64,000 nt of DNA from Candidatus Aphodovivens avistercoris (lineage in GTDB: Bacteria; Actinomycetota; Coriobacteriia; Coriobacteriales; Eggerthellaceae): NCBI GenBank assembly GCA_018710945.1, contig DVIW01000038.1:62001-126000 (forward strand), given 5' to 3'. Shown here piece after piece: positions 8,235 through 16,293 of this stretch. Under the pieces are notes generated by a model. The model did not search any database, was not told the DNA's origin, and saw nothing but the letters and a program-made list of their open reading frames with translations. Numbering within the stretch: position 1 is the first letter of the stretch; each line of letters opens with the position of its first letter. Made by a program: the position numbers and the translations under genes.

Positions 8235-8273
8235 AAGGTTCCCGAAGCGGCCTTCGGGCCGTGAGGGAACCTT
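8235..8273. repeat. Hairpin in the gap between ferredoxin gene and permease copy 2
   Basis: AAGGTTCCC (8235-8243) and GGGAACCTT (8265-8273) enclose a smaller GAAG/CTTC stem. It shares the GGTTCC core with the terminator at 8316-8345. The rest of the 8035-8352 gap shows only permease promoter space and no gene. Confidence 0.4.
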
Positions 8274-8315
8274 GGAGCGCCAGCCGTGCCGCCACGCTTC
8301 CGCGCAGCGTCGGCC

Positions 8316-8345
8316 GGTTCCGCGGTTCGGCAGAACCGCGGAACC
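8316..8345 (-). terminator. Strong hairpin after the molybdoenzyme operon
   Basis: GGTTCCGCGGTTC (8316-8328) and GAACCGCGGAACC (8333-8345) form a perfect 13-base stem with a 4-base loop, only 7 bases after the ferredoxin stop. There is no clear U-tract, but its strength and position suggest termination or 3'-end protection. Confidence 0.6.
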
Positions 8346-8352
8346 TCCTCCC

Positions 8353-9096
8353 CTACGCCATGTCGTTGCGCGTCGCGCGCATCAGCTCGGCGACGGTGGC
8401 GTGCTTCATCTTCAGCTCGGAGCGGCCGATGGTGCCCGTCTCGAACTCGGTCAGGTCCTCTGGCGCCTCGAACAGCGTCCCCAAATCGCCGCGCTGGCGG
8501 TTCAGCTCGATGGCCCGATCGGCGTCGTAGGGGATGAGCGGCTGCTTCTCGCGATGCGGCCACACCAGATACGACGGGTCCGTCAGCTCCGGCGACGGCA
8601 TGCCCTCGCACTGGCGGATGTCGGTGTACTTCTCTGCCAGCTCGTCCACCGGGCCGAAGTCCAGCGCGCGCAGCGGGCAGGACGCGGCGCACAGCGGGCG
8701 CAGCCCCTCTTCCAAGCGGTCGATGCACATGGTGCACTTGCTCATCTTGCAATCGGGCTCGTCGGTGGCGAACTTCGGCGCGCCGTAGGGGCACGCCTCC
8801 GCGCAGCTGCGGCAGCCGGTGCACTTGTCCTGGTCCACCAGCACCGCCCCGTACTTCTCTTCCTTGTAGATGGCGCCCGCCTCGCAGGCCGCCATGCAGG
8901 CAGGGTTCGCGCAGTGGGCGCAAGAGAACGCCAGCGCGTTCAGCCGGATGTTCGGGAACGTGCCGCTCTCCCATTCGTACACGCACATCCACTTCTCGGC
9001 ACCGGGGTCGATGCCGTTCCAGTCTTTGCACGCGATGCTGCACGCTTGGCAGGCGTAGCAGCGGTTCATGTCGAAATGAAAGCCGTATTGCGTCAT
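8353..9096 (-). CDS. Four-cluster [4Fe-4S] ferredoxin subunit of the molybdoenzyme (DmsB-like)
   Basis: A 247-residue protein. The cysteine groups appear as CYACQACSIACKDW, CAHCANPACMAACEAG, CTGCRSCAEACPYG and CTMCIDRLEEGLRPLCAASCP, the four-cluster pattern of DmsB/NrfC subunits. It would pass electrons to or from the catalytic subunit encoded upstream, whose TGA overlaps this ATG by 4 bases (ATGA). There is no signal peptide and no gene for a DmsC-like membrane anchor beside it, so the enzyme is probably a soluble heterodimer that takes electrons from a cytoplasmic carrier. Confidence 0.92.
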   Translation of the reverse strand: MTQYGFHFDMNRCYACQACSIACKDWNGIDPGAEKWMCVYEWESGTFPNIRLNALAFSCAHCANPACMAACEAGAIYKEEKYGAVLVDQDKCTGCRSCAEACPYGAPKFATDEPDCKMSKCTMCIDRLEEGLRPLCAASCPLRALDFGPVDELAEKYTDIRQCEGMPSPELTDPSYLVWPHREKQPLIPYDADRAIELNRQRGDLGTLFEAPEDLTEFETGTIGRSELKMKHATVAELMRATRNDMA

Positions 9097-11693
9097 CGTC
9101 CCATCTCCTTCTCGCCCAGAGACGCGCGCGTGTCCAGAACCAGGCGCGCACCGCGCATGCCGGCGCGCTCGGTCTCGGCGCCGAAGCCCTCGGCATCGCC
9201 GTCGGCCACCTTCTCAACCTCTATCAGTCCGGCGATGATCAGGGCGCCCACGATGTGCGGGTAGTGGATGTCATCCATCAGGATGCAGGGCGCGCCGCGA
9301 TGGTCCATGCCGAACGGGTTCAGCTCGGTGGGCGTGCCGTCGCTTTGGTACCAGGCGCCGTGGTAGAGCGCCGCCGTGCCCGGCATCATGCGGTTGGTCA
9401 CGTAGGCCGCCAGGATCATCTCGCCGGCATCGCTGTAGGCGCGCACCATGTCGCCATCCTTGATGCCGCGCGCCTTGGCGTCCACGCCCGACAGCCACAC
9501 GCAGTGGCGGTAGCAGTCTTCGCGGAGGAAGGGGTTGTTGTCGTTGGACGAATGCTGACGGTACACCGACACCGGGCTCACCAGCGACAGCGGGTACTTC
9601 TCCGCCTTGGGGTTGTAGAAGCCGTCGTTCGACGCGCTGCCGATGTCGCCCTCCACGTAGCTGGGGCTCCACACCGGCATGGGCTCGTAGTTGCCGCGCC
9701 AGCGCGTGTGCTCCAGGTCGTTGTCCTTCACGTAGCTCGACACGAACTCGATCTTGCCCGACGGCGTGGCGAAGGGGTTGATGCCCTGCTCCATGCACTC
9801 CTTGTAGGCGTAGTGCGGATCGTTCACCGGGATGCGCACCACCGGGTCGACCTGCAGCTCTTCCCAGGTCTTGGGCGTGACGCCGAGGTACTTCAGGATG
9901 CCCGTCTCATCCTTGGCCCACTCCTCGTAGGCTTCCTTGTAGATGGCTTCCTGTGCCGCGGTCCAGTCTTCCCATTCCACGTCTTTCATGCGCGGGTTGT
10001 ACTGGTCCACCACGCCCAGGCGCTTGGCCAGCTGCGTCCACACCCATTCCTTCGAGCGCACCTCACCGGGGTAGTCCGCACCCGGGCCGCAGTACACGAA
10101 GTAGTTGCGCATGCCCGACGGGCCGCTGACGAAGCGCTGGTGGCCGTACATGTGCTGGTCCATGCCCTCGAACTGCCACACGGGGCTGGGCAGCACGATG
10201 TCGAGGAACTCCACCGTCGGCTGGTTCATGTGCCACTGGAAGCCCCAGTTGAACTCGGTGGAGGCGAAGCCCCTCATGCGCTTATTGATGTCGTGGATGT
10301 TGTTCACGTAGTTGCACTCGAGGATGAGCATCTGGCAGTTGGGCAGCGGCGAGTCGTCGCTGAACGCGCCGATGCGGCGGCGGAACTCGGCCTCGGGCAT
10401 GCGGCCTTCCCAGTAGTCCTTCTGGCTGACCAGAAGCTCCGCCAGCTTGTTCGAGTTGATGAGCGGCGGCTCGCTGTACACGGCCGGCGCCTGCTTGAAG
10501 TCGGCCAAAGGCGCCGGCAGGCGGCCCGGCGTGGGCAGGGCGGAGCCGGTCTGGCAGCCACCGGGGATGGTCAGGTTGCCCGTCATCGACTGCAGCAGCA
10601 TGGCGGCCGCCGCGCCGTACTCGCCCATGTGGCGCTTCGCGCAGCTGTAGAAGTACTGCAGGTGCACCGGCGTGGACGTGCCGTACAGGCGCGCGAACTC
10701 GCGGATCGTCTCCGCGGGCACGGCGCAGATGGCTTCAGCCCATTCAGGCGTCTTGGGCGTGCCGTCCTCGCCCTCGCCCATCACGTATTCGCGCCAGGTG
10801 GCGAAGCCGACCGGCTCCACCCACTGCTCCACGTACTCGTGGTCGTACAGGTCCTCCTCGAAGAGCACCTGGGCAACCGCCAGCAGCATGGCCAGGTCCG
10901 TGCCGGGGCGGATGGGAATCCACTGGTCGGCCAGGATCTCGGCGCTTTGCGTGTAGCGTGGGTCCACGACGATGGTCTTCACGCCGTACTCATGCGCCAG
11001 CTGCATGTAGTACGACACGGGACCGAACCACGCCACCACCGGATCCATGCCCCACATCACGATGAGCTTGGAGTTGAACAGGTCAGGCGCCTCGAAGCCG
11101 GGCAGCGCCGGGCTGTCGCCGGTGTTCAGGCAGCGCATGAGGTCGAAGCCCAGATGGAACTTCTCGCCGGGGGTGTGCCCCGAGGTGGAGTGGTCGCCCC
11201 AGCAGCTGAAGCTCGACTCCCACCAGCGCGAAAGCGGGGCGCGCGTGGCCTCGAAGGCGTCGCTGCCCGTGTGGTGGATGCCGTAGGGGCCGTACTTCTC
11301 GCGGATCTCCACCATCTTCTGCGCGATGGTGTCCAGCGCCTCTTCCCAGCTGATCTGCTCGAAGTAGCCCTTGCCCGGGCCCTTCTGGCCGATGCGCTTC
11401 ATGGGGTGCAGGATGCGCGTGTCGGCGTAGAGCTCCTTCTTCCACGCATGGCCCATCGCGCAGGGGCGCATCTGCACCATGCCGTGCCACAGCTGCTCGA
11501 AATCAACGTCTTCGCGGCACATGTGGCCGTTGATGCTGTCATCGGGCTCGATCGCCGTGAGCTTGCCGTCCTTCACATGGCATTTCAGGATGCAGGCGCT
11601 GTCCCAGCAGCCGTTCACCGGGCACGACGTGTAGAAAATGCGCTCGCCTTCGCGCCGTTTGCGGCTCGCGTCGATGATTCCCTGTTTGTCCAC
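9093..11693 (-). CDS. Molybdopterin-dependent oxidoreductase, catalytic subunit (DMSO-reductase superfamily)
   Basis: An 866-residue protein starting at the GTG at 11693, which has GGGAGG upstream; the frame stays open further up but without family sequence. Cysteines at about 24, 29, 34, 38 and 59 (CPVNGCWDSAC, then HMCRED) suit a [4Fe-4S] site. Molybdopterin-binding stretches such as WGMDPVVAWFGP, VVDPRYTQSAEILADQWIPIRPGTDLAML and the C-terminal dinucleotide-binding domain follow. No Tat signal is present, so it acts in the cytoplasm. Close relatives in Eggerthellaceae include catechol dehydroxylases and other uncharacterised reductases. The sizes of the two subunits (866 and 247) also recall pyrogallol transhydroxylase. 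The substrate is not known. Confidence 0.9.
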   Translation of the reverse strand: MDKQGIIDASRKRREGERIFYTSCPVNGCWDSACILKCHVKDGKLTAIEPDDSINGHMCREDVDFEQLWHGMVQMRPCAMGHAWKKELYADTRILHPMKRIGQKGPGKGYFEQISWEEALDTIAQKMVEIREKYGPYGIHHTGSDAFEATRAPLSRWWESSFSCWGDHSTSGHTPGEKFHLGFDLMRCLNTGDSPALPGFEAPDLFNSKLIVMWGMDPVVAWFGPVSYYMQLAHEYGVKTIVVDPRYTQSAEILADQWIPIRPGTDLAMLLAVAQVLFEEDLYDHEYVEQWVEPVGFATWREYVMGEGEDGTPKTPEWAEAICAVPAETIREFARLYGTSTPVHLQYFYSCAKRHMGEYGAAAAMLLQSMTGNLTIPGGCQTGSALPTPGRLPAPLADFKQAPAVYSEPPLINSNKLAELLVSQKDYWEGRMPEAEFRRRIGAFSDDSPLPNCQMLILECNYVNNIHDINKRMRGFASTEFNWGFQWHMNQPTVEFLDIVLPSPVWQFEGMDQHMYGHQRFVSGPSGMRNYFVYCGPGADYPGEVRSKEWVWTQLAKRLGVVDQYNPRMKDVEWEDWTAAQEAIYKEAYEEWAKDETGILKYLGVTPKTWEELQVDPVVRIPVNDPHYAYKECMEQGINPFATPSGKIEFVSSYVKDNDLEHTRWRGNYEPMPVWSPSYVEGDIGSASNDGFYNPKAEKYPLSLVSPVSVYRQHSSNDNNPFLREDCYRHCVWLSGVDAKARGIKDGDMVRAYSDAGEMILAAYVTNRMMPGTAALYHGAWYQSDGTPTELNPFGMDHRGAPCILMDDIHYPHIVGALIIAGLIEVEKVADGDAEGFGAETERAGMRGARLVLDTRASLGEKEMGR

Positions 11694-12031
11694 CGTTTCC
11701 TCCCTTCGTTCGCCGATGCGCCTGGCACGTGCCAGGCGGGCGCGCGGGGCCGCAGGGCTCCGGCGCCGGTTTCGGCCAGGCGGGTCTGTGTCCGCCTGCC
11801 CCCTTGGTTCGAGCCAGCGGCAGCGGCGCTCGCGAGGCGCCGGCCGTCCGGCCACGCTTGGCATGCGGGGGTCGTCCGTATTGACAAGGGCCCCTTCGAC
11901 CGCCCGGGCCAAGATAGGGAAAGAATACGGCGGAAAACCTGAAAAACCGCCTTTCACCTGCATATTCGCCGATCAATTTGAAACGGGGGGATTGGAAACG
12001 AACGTTGCTCGGGCAACTGGAGAAAGCAGGT

Positions 12032-12053
12032 GGTGTAATGCATCGTTTACACC
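12032..12053. promoter_or_regulatory. Candidate LysR-type operator
   Basis: GGTGTAA (12032-12038) and TTACACC (12047-12053) form a perfect 7-base inverted repeat with 8 bases between. It contains a T-N11-A-like dyad, the usual LysR-family pattern, about 340 bases before the molybdoenzyme start and next to the regulator gene. Confidence 0.4.
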
Positions 12054-12079
12054 CGTTCCGCTTGTTTTCCGCTGCGCCT

Positions 12080-12130
12080 CGCCTGCAAGCGGGCGGCGGA
12101 AGATGTGCCGCGAACGGCAGCTTGCAGGCG
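12080..12130. repeat. 11-base inverted repeat downstream of lysR
   Basis: CGCCTGCAAGC (12080-12090) and GCTTGCAGGCG (12120-12130) are perfect complements separated by 29 bases. It lies about 170 bases past the lysR stop and could fold in the leader RNA of the molybdoenzyme operon or end lysR transcription. Confidence 0.45.
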
Positions 12131-12297
12131 GGAGGACGCGAGCAAAGCGGGAGAGAGAGCGAGGGACGGGGTGCTGGCAGCAGCACAAGAGGAAGCGGCG
12201 CGGCAGCATGCGGAAGAGCCACGAACGAGGAACGAACGCCCAGTGCGGGCGCAGAAGCGCGACTGCACCGGGCGGAAACGGAATGGCCGGCCGCAGG

Positions 12298-13218
12298 CTA
12301 CTTCTGACGGAAATAGCCTGCGGGAAGGTGCGCTTTGAAGAACGCCATGAACCGCCGCGCCGGCTCGGGGATGTCATGGTCGGCGTGCCAGGCGATGTCG
12401 ACGGGGTACAGGATGTCGTCGCAGTCGATCTTCAGGCGGATGAGATCGGGGTCACCCTTGTGGCGCTCGGCGATGACCTCGGGCATCGACGCCCACCCGA
12501 TGCCCTCGCGCACCGCGATGATGCGCGACTCCCATGAATCGAACTGCACCACCAGATCCTCGCTGCGCAGGGCCAGGCCGTAGCGCTCGCGGAAGAACCG
12601 GTTGCCCGTCAGATGGAAGCCGCACTCGCGCTCGTAGCTCACGCAGGGCCACTTGAACAGGGTCGTGACGGGAATGGGCTGCGCAGCCGTGTTGTAGGGA
12701 GGCTTGTTCGGCGCCAGGAAAGTCAGGCGCTTGTAACCCAGCGTCTCGCGCGCTATCTCGTCATCAAGCGGGGCGTTCTCCAGCACCGCGAAGTCCAGCG
12801 ACCCGTCCTTCAGCTTCTCCATCAGCTCGATCTCGTAGCCCGCGTCCAGGTGGATGTACTCGTTGGGGTACACGTCGAGAAAGCGCCTCACCGCCGGCGG
12901 CAGCAGCGTCTCGGCGTCGGCCAGCGCCATGCCCACCTCGATGGTGCTGTTGAACGACTCCTGCACGGCGGCCAGCTCGGCCGCCAGCGTCTCCTCCAGA
13001 TCCGACACCTTCTTCGCGAACTTGGTGAAGATGTCGCCCGCAGGGGTAAGCGCGACGCCCGACGGCGTGCGCTCGTACAGCTTCACGCCGTAGCGCTCTT
13101 CCAAACGCGAGATCTTCTTCGACAGTCCCGGACGCGACAGGTACAGCCGATCCGCTGCCCGCGACAGGCTCTTGGTTTCCGCAATGGTCGTAAGGATCTC
13201 AACCTCGTCAAGAAGCAT
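12298..13218 (-). CDS. LysR-family transcriptional regulator
   Basis: A 306-residue protein from the ATG at 13218. Residues 1-60 form the winged helix-turn-helix (TIAETKSLSRAADRLYLSRPGLSKKISRLEERYGVKLYERT), and the rest is the substrate-binding-like sensor domain (LDFAVLENAPL, VREGIGWASMPEVIAE). It probably controls the molybdoenzyme operon downstream in the same direction. The only ribosome-binding candidate is a run of twelve G residues ending 6 bases before the ATG. An upstream in-frame ATG at 13260 would read this run as Gly codons, so a change in tract length would shift that frame. Confidence 0.88.
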   Translation of the reverse strand: MLLDEVEILTTIAETKSLSRAADRLYLSRPGLSKKISRLEERYGVKLYERTPSGVALTPAGDIFTKFAKKVSDLEETLAAELAAVQESFNSTIEVGMALADAETLLPPAVRRFLDVYPNEYIHLDAGYEIELMEKLKDGSLDFAVLENAPLDDEIARETLGYKRLTFLAPNKPPYNTAAQPIPVTTLFKWPCVSYERECGFHLTGNRFFRERYGLALRSEDLVVQFDSWESRIIAVREGIGWASMPEVIAERHKGDPDLIRLKIDCDDILYPVDIAWHADHDIPEPARRFMAFFKAHLPAGYFRQK

Positions 13219-13224
13219 GGAATA

Positions 13225-13236
13225 CCCCCCCCCCCC
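13225..13236 (-). repeat. G12 homopolymer at the lysR start
   Basis: Twelve consecutive C on the plus strand (G on the coding strand) end 6 bases before the lysR ATG and take the place of the Shine-Dalgarno. Homopolymers of this length slip during replication and can switch gene expression. Confidence 0.8.
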
Positions 13237-13334
13237 GCTCAGTTTTGCAACGGGCTCCATTATGGCAGGGTTTCACGAATCCGTCAGCGCACGTTTTCGC
13301 GCCCTCGCAGCGCGCGGCGGGCGTTTCGGCGGCG

Positions 13335-13667
13335 CTATTCGAAGCGGTAGATGTCCTTGGTGGCTTCGCGGAAGTCGTTCCACACTTCCAGGGCGATGGC
13401 TTCGTCGTCCACCAGCTCGAAGGCGGCGGGCTGGCCTTCCTCGTCAAGCTCGGTGACCTCCAGCAGCACCACCTCGCCGGACGACTTCGCCGGCGCGTCC
13501 TCCGTCACGGGAAAGAAGAAGCCGTAGCGACGGTCGTTGTGCAGGATGAGGCCGAGGAACTCCATCACGGTCTCGTCGCCGCGTTCGTCGGCCATCGTGA
13601 AGGTGATGCCCTCCTCCACCGGCGGGCAGAAATTCGGGGCGCTTCCGGTGCGCACGTCCTCGCTCAT
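13335..13667 (-). CDS. DUF1292-family protein
   Basis: A 110-residue acidic protein with an AGGAGG just before the ATG. The central FLGLILHNDRRYGFFFPVTED ... EVVLLEVTELDEEGQ pattern, followed by FELVDDEAIALEVWNDFREA, matches the DUF1292 family, a small cytoplasmic protein of unknown function often found near yrrK/mltG genes in Firmicutes. Here it stands alone, divergent from the TerB operon and separated from lysR by its own spacer. Confidence 0.72.
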   Translation of the reverse strand: MSEDVRTGSAPNFCPPVEEGITFTMADERGDETVMEFLGLILHNDRRYGFFFPVTEDAPAKSSGEVVLLEVTELDEEGQPAAFELVDDEAIALEVWNDFREATKDIYRFE

Positions 13668-13844
13668 GGGATCCTCCTCGTCGCGGCTCTTGACGGGCGC
13701 CGCTTCGCCAGCGCGTTCGCCGGCAGGGAAAGCGGGCCGCTATCCAACTGACCAGGGTACCACAACGCATCGCCCGCCTACCGGCGCCGCAGGGAAATCG
13801 AAGAGCCGCGCGACGGGCAGCTTTCCCAAGGCATCCCTTGAACA

Positions 13845-13873
13845 GGAACATCTGTTCCCCGAACATTAGTTTC
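13845..13873. promoter_or_regulatory. Two adjacent SOS-box-like (LexA-type) sites
   Basis: GGAACATCTGTTCC (13845-13858) is a perfect palindrome with the GAAC-N4-GTTC core. CGAACATTAGTTTC (13860-13873) matches the Gram-positive LexA consensus CGAACRNRYGTTYC except at the two central R/Y positions. The second overlaps the -35 region of the TerB operon promoter, where a repressor would block polymerase. Confidence 0.55.
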
Positions 13874-13898
13874 ATAGCAGGGGCGCTTCCTCTATAAT
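13870..13898 (+). promoter_or_regulatory. Promoter of the TerB-BrxD-helicase operon
   Basis: A perfect -10 TATAAT (13893-13898) follows a weak -35 TTTCAT (13870-13875) at 17 bases. The predicted leader is about 95 bases to the start at 13999. Confidence 0.6.
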
Positions 13899-13998
13899 GA
13901 GGGAGAGAATCGAAGGAAGGCGCGGCGGACGCGCGGCGAGGAAAGCGGCTCGCGGCAGCGCGGCGGAAACGAAGGACACGGGCGAAGGAGGTGGCAAG

Positions 13999-16293
13999 AT
14001 GAGCTACGCGCAGCGGCTGATCGGGCGCATCCTCGCCGACGAGCGCGCCCGCGGCGGCAAGCTGGCCGACGAGAAGGTCTACCGCGACGAGCCGATCCTG
14101 CGCACCGGGTCCGACCTGCTGAAAGAGCGCCAGCGGGAACAGGCCGTTCTCGCGGGCACCCATGCAGACGCCCGCGTGAACGCTCGCGGAAGCGCGTCGA
14201 ACACCGCCCGCGTCTCCGTCCGCGGACGCGCAGGAAAAGCAGCACAGAGCAGTTCGGCAGCGCGCAGCGGCGGCGGCTGGCGCGCTGCAGCGCGGCCCGA
14301 CGCAGCACCGCGCGACCGCTCCTGGCAGCGCGGCTCAAGCTGGCGCGAAGTGTCCATCCCCCAGCCCGTCGAAGAGCCCTGCGACCTGCCCGCCCCGCTG
14401 GAGCAGCTGCGCGCGCTCGAACGCAAGGCGGACGCACTCATCCTCCCCGAAAGCCGGCTGTTCTTCGACCAGGCGCTGCTGACCGCCGGCTACGAGGACG
14501 ACTTCCGCTACGACGGAAAATTCCACTGCTACTTCCCCACCTACCGGCAGATGAGCGACCAGCAGCTGCGCGGCTACTTCGCCTGGAGGACCGCTTGGCG
14601 GCGCGGACAGCACCGGCAAACGTCGCTGTCGTTCGCGTTCGTGCACCTCTACGAGCTGCTGAACCGCATCGGACCGGACGGCCTGACAGACCCCGAAAGC
14701 GGCTACCGCGCGCTGCAGGCGTTCGCACGCGATTACGGCGCCCTCGACCCGTTCATCAACCGCCACACGACCACGTGGCTGCACGATTACGTCATCTACC
14801 ACGACCTCGACCTGCGCTTGCTTTCCGGAACCACCGATGCCGAGGACGGCAACGTGTTCGCCCTCTTCGCCGCCAAGAGACAGGCTGAAGAAGGGGAAGG
14901 CGAAGCGCCCGAAGCGGCAATCGGCGGAGGAAGCAACGTCGCGGCGCCGGGGGTCCCAAAGGCGCCCTCTGCGGAAGCGCGTGCGAACGCAGCGGCCCGC
15001 ACCGACGAGAACGGGCAGAACGCCGAAAGCGAGCGCAAGCGCGGAGGCGCCGGCGCGCAACCCCTTCCGCACGACGAGGCGCTGGCCGTGCTGCTGCGCG
15101 ACGATCGGGAAGGAAACGTGCCCGATGACGAGCTGTTCGCTGCCCTGGCGTCGCTTTCGGCCTACCGCATCGGGCAGTCGCGGCTTTTGCGCGAGGACGC
15201 GCCCGCTCTGAAGGCGACGGCCTGCAAAACCTGGCGGGCGCTGTCGGCCTACTACCGCGCGCACCGCAAGCGCACGCTGTTCGAGCACCTGTTCGGCGTG
15301 CGCTCGGCCCAGCCCTACCCGATGTTCCGCGCGGCGGTGTTCCATGCGCCCGAGAAGCATCCGGACACCGTGCGCGAGGTCGGCCCCATCTGCCGCTTCG
15401 TCTGCAAGAACGGCCGCTGGACCTGCGAGCGGTTCCATCGCGCCGAAACGCGCAGCCGCGAGCTGGGCGCCGTGCTGAAAGCCGTCGACGCAACGCTGCG
15501 CGAACGGCTGGGGTGCGCGCACCCCTTGAAAGACGCCGCCGTGCCGAAGTACGTGCAGGGCATCATCGACAAGCAGGCGGCGGCGCTTCTGGCCGCCCGC
15601 GACGAGCGGGAAGAGCAGAAGCGGCGCCAGGCGGAAGAGCGCGCCCGCCGCACGGTGTCCATCGACCGCGCGAAGCTGCAGGGCATCCGCCAGGCCGCCG
15701 CCCTCACCTGCGAAGCGCTGCTGGTGGACGAGGAACGCGACGACGGTGCCACGACGTTGGGTGCAACGTTGAAACCAAGCGCGGTGCCGCAGGTCGGAGG
15801 AGGCGGCGAAGCGGAAGGGGGAACCCGTCCAAGCTCCGACGCCGAGGCGCACGCGGCAGCGGGGACTTCCGCAGCAAACGGGACTGCAGCAGCGATTCAA
15901 CCCGAAGCGGCGCACGCCGACGCCCGTGACGGCAACGGCAACCCAAGCGCCAGCGCGCCCGCGCAGCAAGGCGGCAATGCCCGAGCCGGCACCGTGCCCG
16001 CCGCCGCCCCGTCCGCTCTCGCCGCCGCAAGCGCCGCCAACACGCCCAACCCCGCCGGCCCGCTTTCCCCCGCGGAGGCCACCTACGTACGTTGCCTGCT
16101 GGCAGGCGCACCGGCAACCGAGCGCAAAGCGGCGGCGCAGGCGGCGGGCGTTCCCGAGTCGATGATGATGGACGCCATCAACGAGAAGCTGTTCGACGAG
16201 CTGGGCGATGTCGCCTTGGAGGAAGGCGCCGACGGCCCGCGCGTCGTGGAGGATTACGAAGAAGACGTGAGAGGAATCGTGCAAGCATGCTAG
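13999..16293 (+). CDS. TerB-N/TerB-C domain protein, first gene of a putative DNA-processing or defence operon
   Basis: A 764-residue protein; the ATG at 13999 has GGAGGTGG upstream. Residues about 130-270 match the TerB-N domain: SRLFFDQALLTAGYEDDF, FPTYRQMSDQQLRGYFAWRTAWRRG, SLSFAFVHLYELLNRIG. The C-terminus (MMMDAINEKLFDELGDVALEE ... VEDYEEDVRGI) matches TerB-C. Long Ala/Glu-rich linkers lie near 305-355 and 610-690. Established work links such TerB proteins with P-loop ATPases and helicases in Ter-type stress and DNA-processing loci; the biochemical role is unknown. The stop overlaps the ATPase start by 7 bases. Confidence 0.82.
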   Translation: MSYAQRLIGRILADERARGGKLADEKVYRDEPILRTGSDLLKERQREQAVLAGTHADARVNARGSASNTARVSVRGRAGKAAQSSSAARSGGGWRAAARPDAAPRDRSWQRGSSWREVSIPQPVEEPCDLPAPLEQLRALERKADALILPESRLFFDQALLTAGYEDDFRYDGKFHCYFPTYRQMSDQQLRGYFAWRTAWRRGQHRQTSLSFAFVHLYELLNRIGPDGLTDPESGYRALQAFARDYGALDPFINRHTTTWLHDYVIYHDLDLRLLSGTTDAEDGNVFALFAAKRQAEEGEGEAPEAAIGGGSNVAAPGVPKAPSAEARANAAARTDENGQNAESERKRGGAGAQPLPHDEALAVLLRDDREGNVPDDELFAALASLSAYRIGQSRLLREDAPALKATACKTWRALSAYYRAHRKRTLFEHLFGVRSAQPYPMFRAAVFHAPEKHPDTVREVGPICRFVCKNGRWTCERFHRAETRSRELGAVLKAVDATLRERLGCAHPLKDAAVPKYVQGIIDKQAAALLAARDEREEQKRRQAEERARRTVSIDRAKLQGIRQAAALTCEALLVDEERDDGATTLGATLKPSAVPQVGGGGEAEGGTRPSSDAEAHAAAGTSAANGTAAAIQPEAAHADARDGNGNPSASAPAQQGGNARAGTVPAAAPSALAAASAANTPNPAGPLSPAEATYVRCLLAGAPATERKAAAQAAGVPESMMMDAINEKLFDELGDVALEEGADGPRVVEDYEEDVRGIVQAC

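Larger units (their letters stand above)
11694..12297. other. 604-base gene-free leader between lysR and the molybdoenzyme
   Basis: I see no convincing gene here. It holds the molybdoenzyme promoter region, an AT-rich island (about 11930-12000), a small inverted repeat at 12032-12053 and a larger one at 12080-12130. The length suggests a long regulated 5' leader. Confidence 0.5.
13668..13998. other. Divergent control region between DUF1292 gene and the TerB operon
   Basis: This 331-base gap has no gene. It contains the DUF1292 start signals at its left end and, on the right, two SOS-box-like sites and a promoter facing the TerB operon. Confidence 0.6.

Noticed and set aside
11795-11820. tRNA-like GGTTCGAGCC T-loop motif
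   Set aside because: The flanks do not fold into acceptor, D or anticodon arms.
9255-11942. Long plus-strand open frame antisense to the molybdoenzyme gene
   Set aside because: It is rich in His, Arg and Val without any recognisable domain and mirrors codon positions of the minus-strand gene; such frames are expected in high-GC DNA.
13219-13260. LysR start at the upstream ATG (13260)
   Set aside because: It has no Shine-Dalgarno and would add Gly-rich residues from the G tract; the ATG at 13218 fits the family start. It is kept only as a possible frame-switch form.
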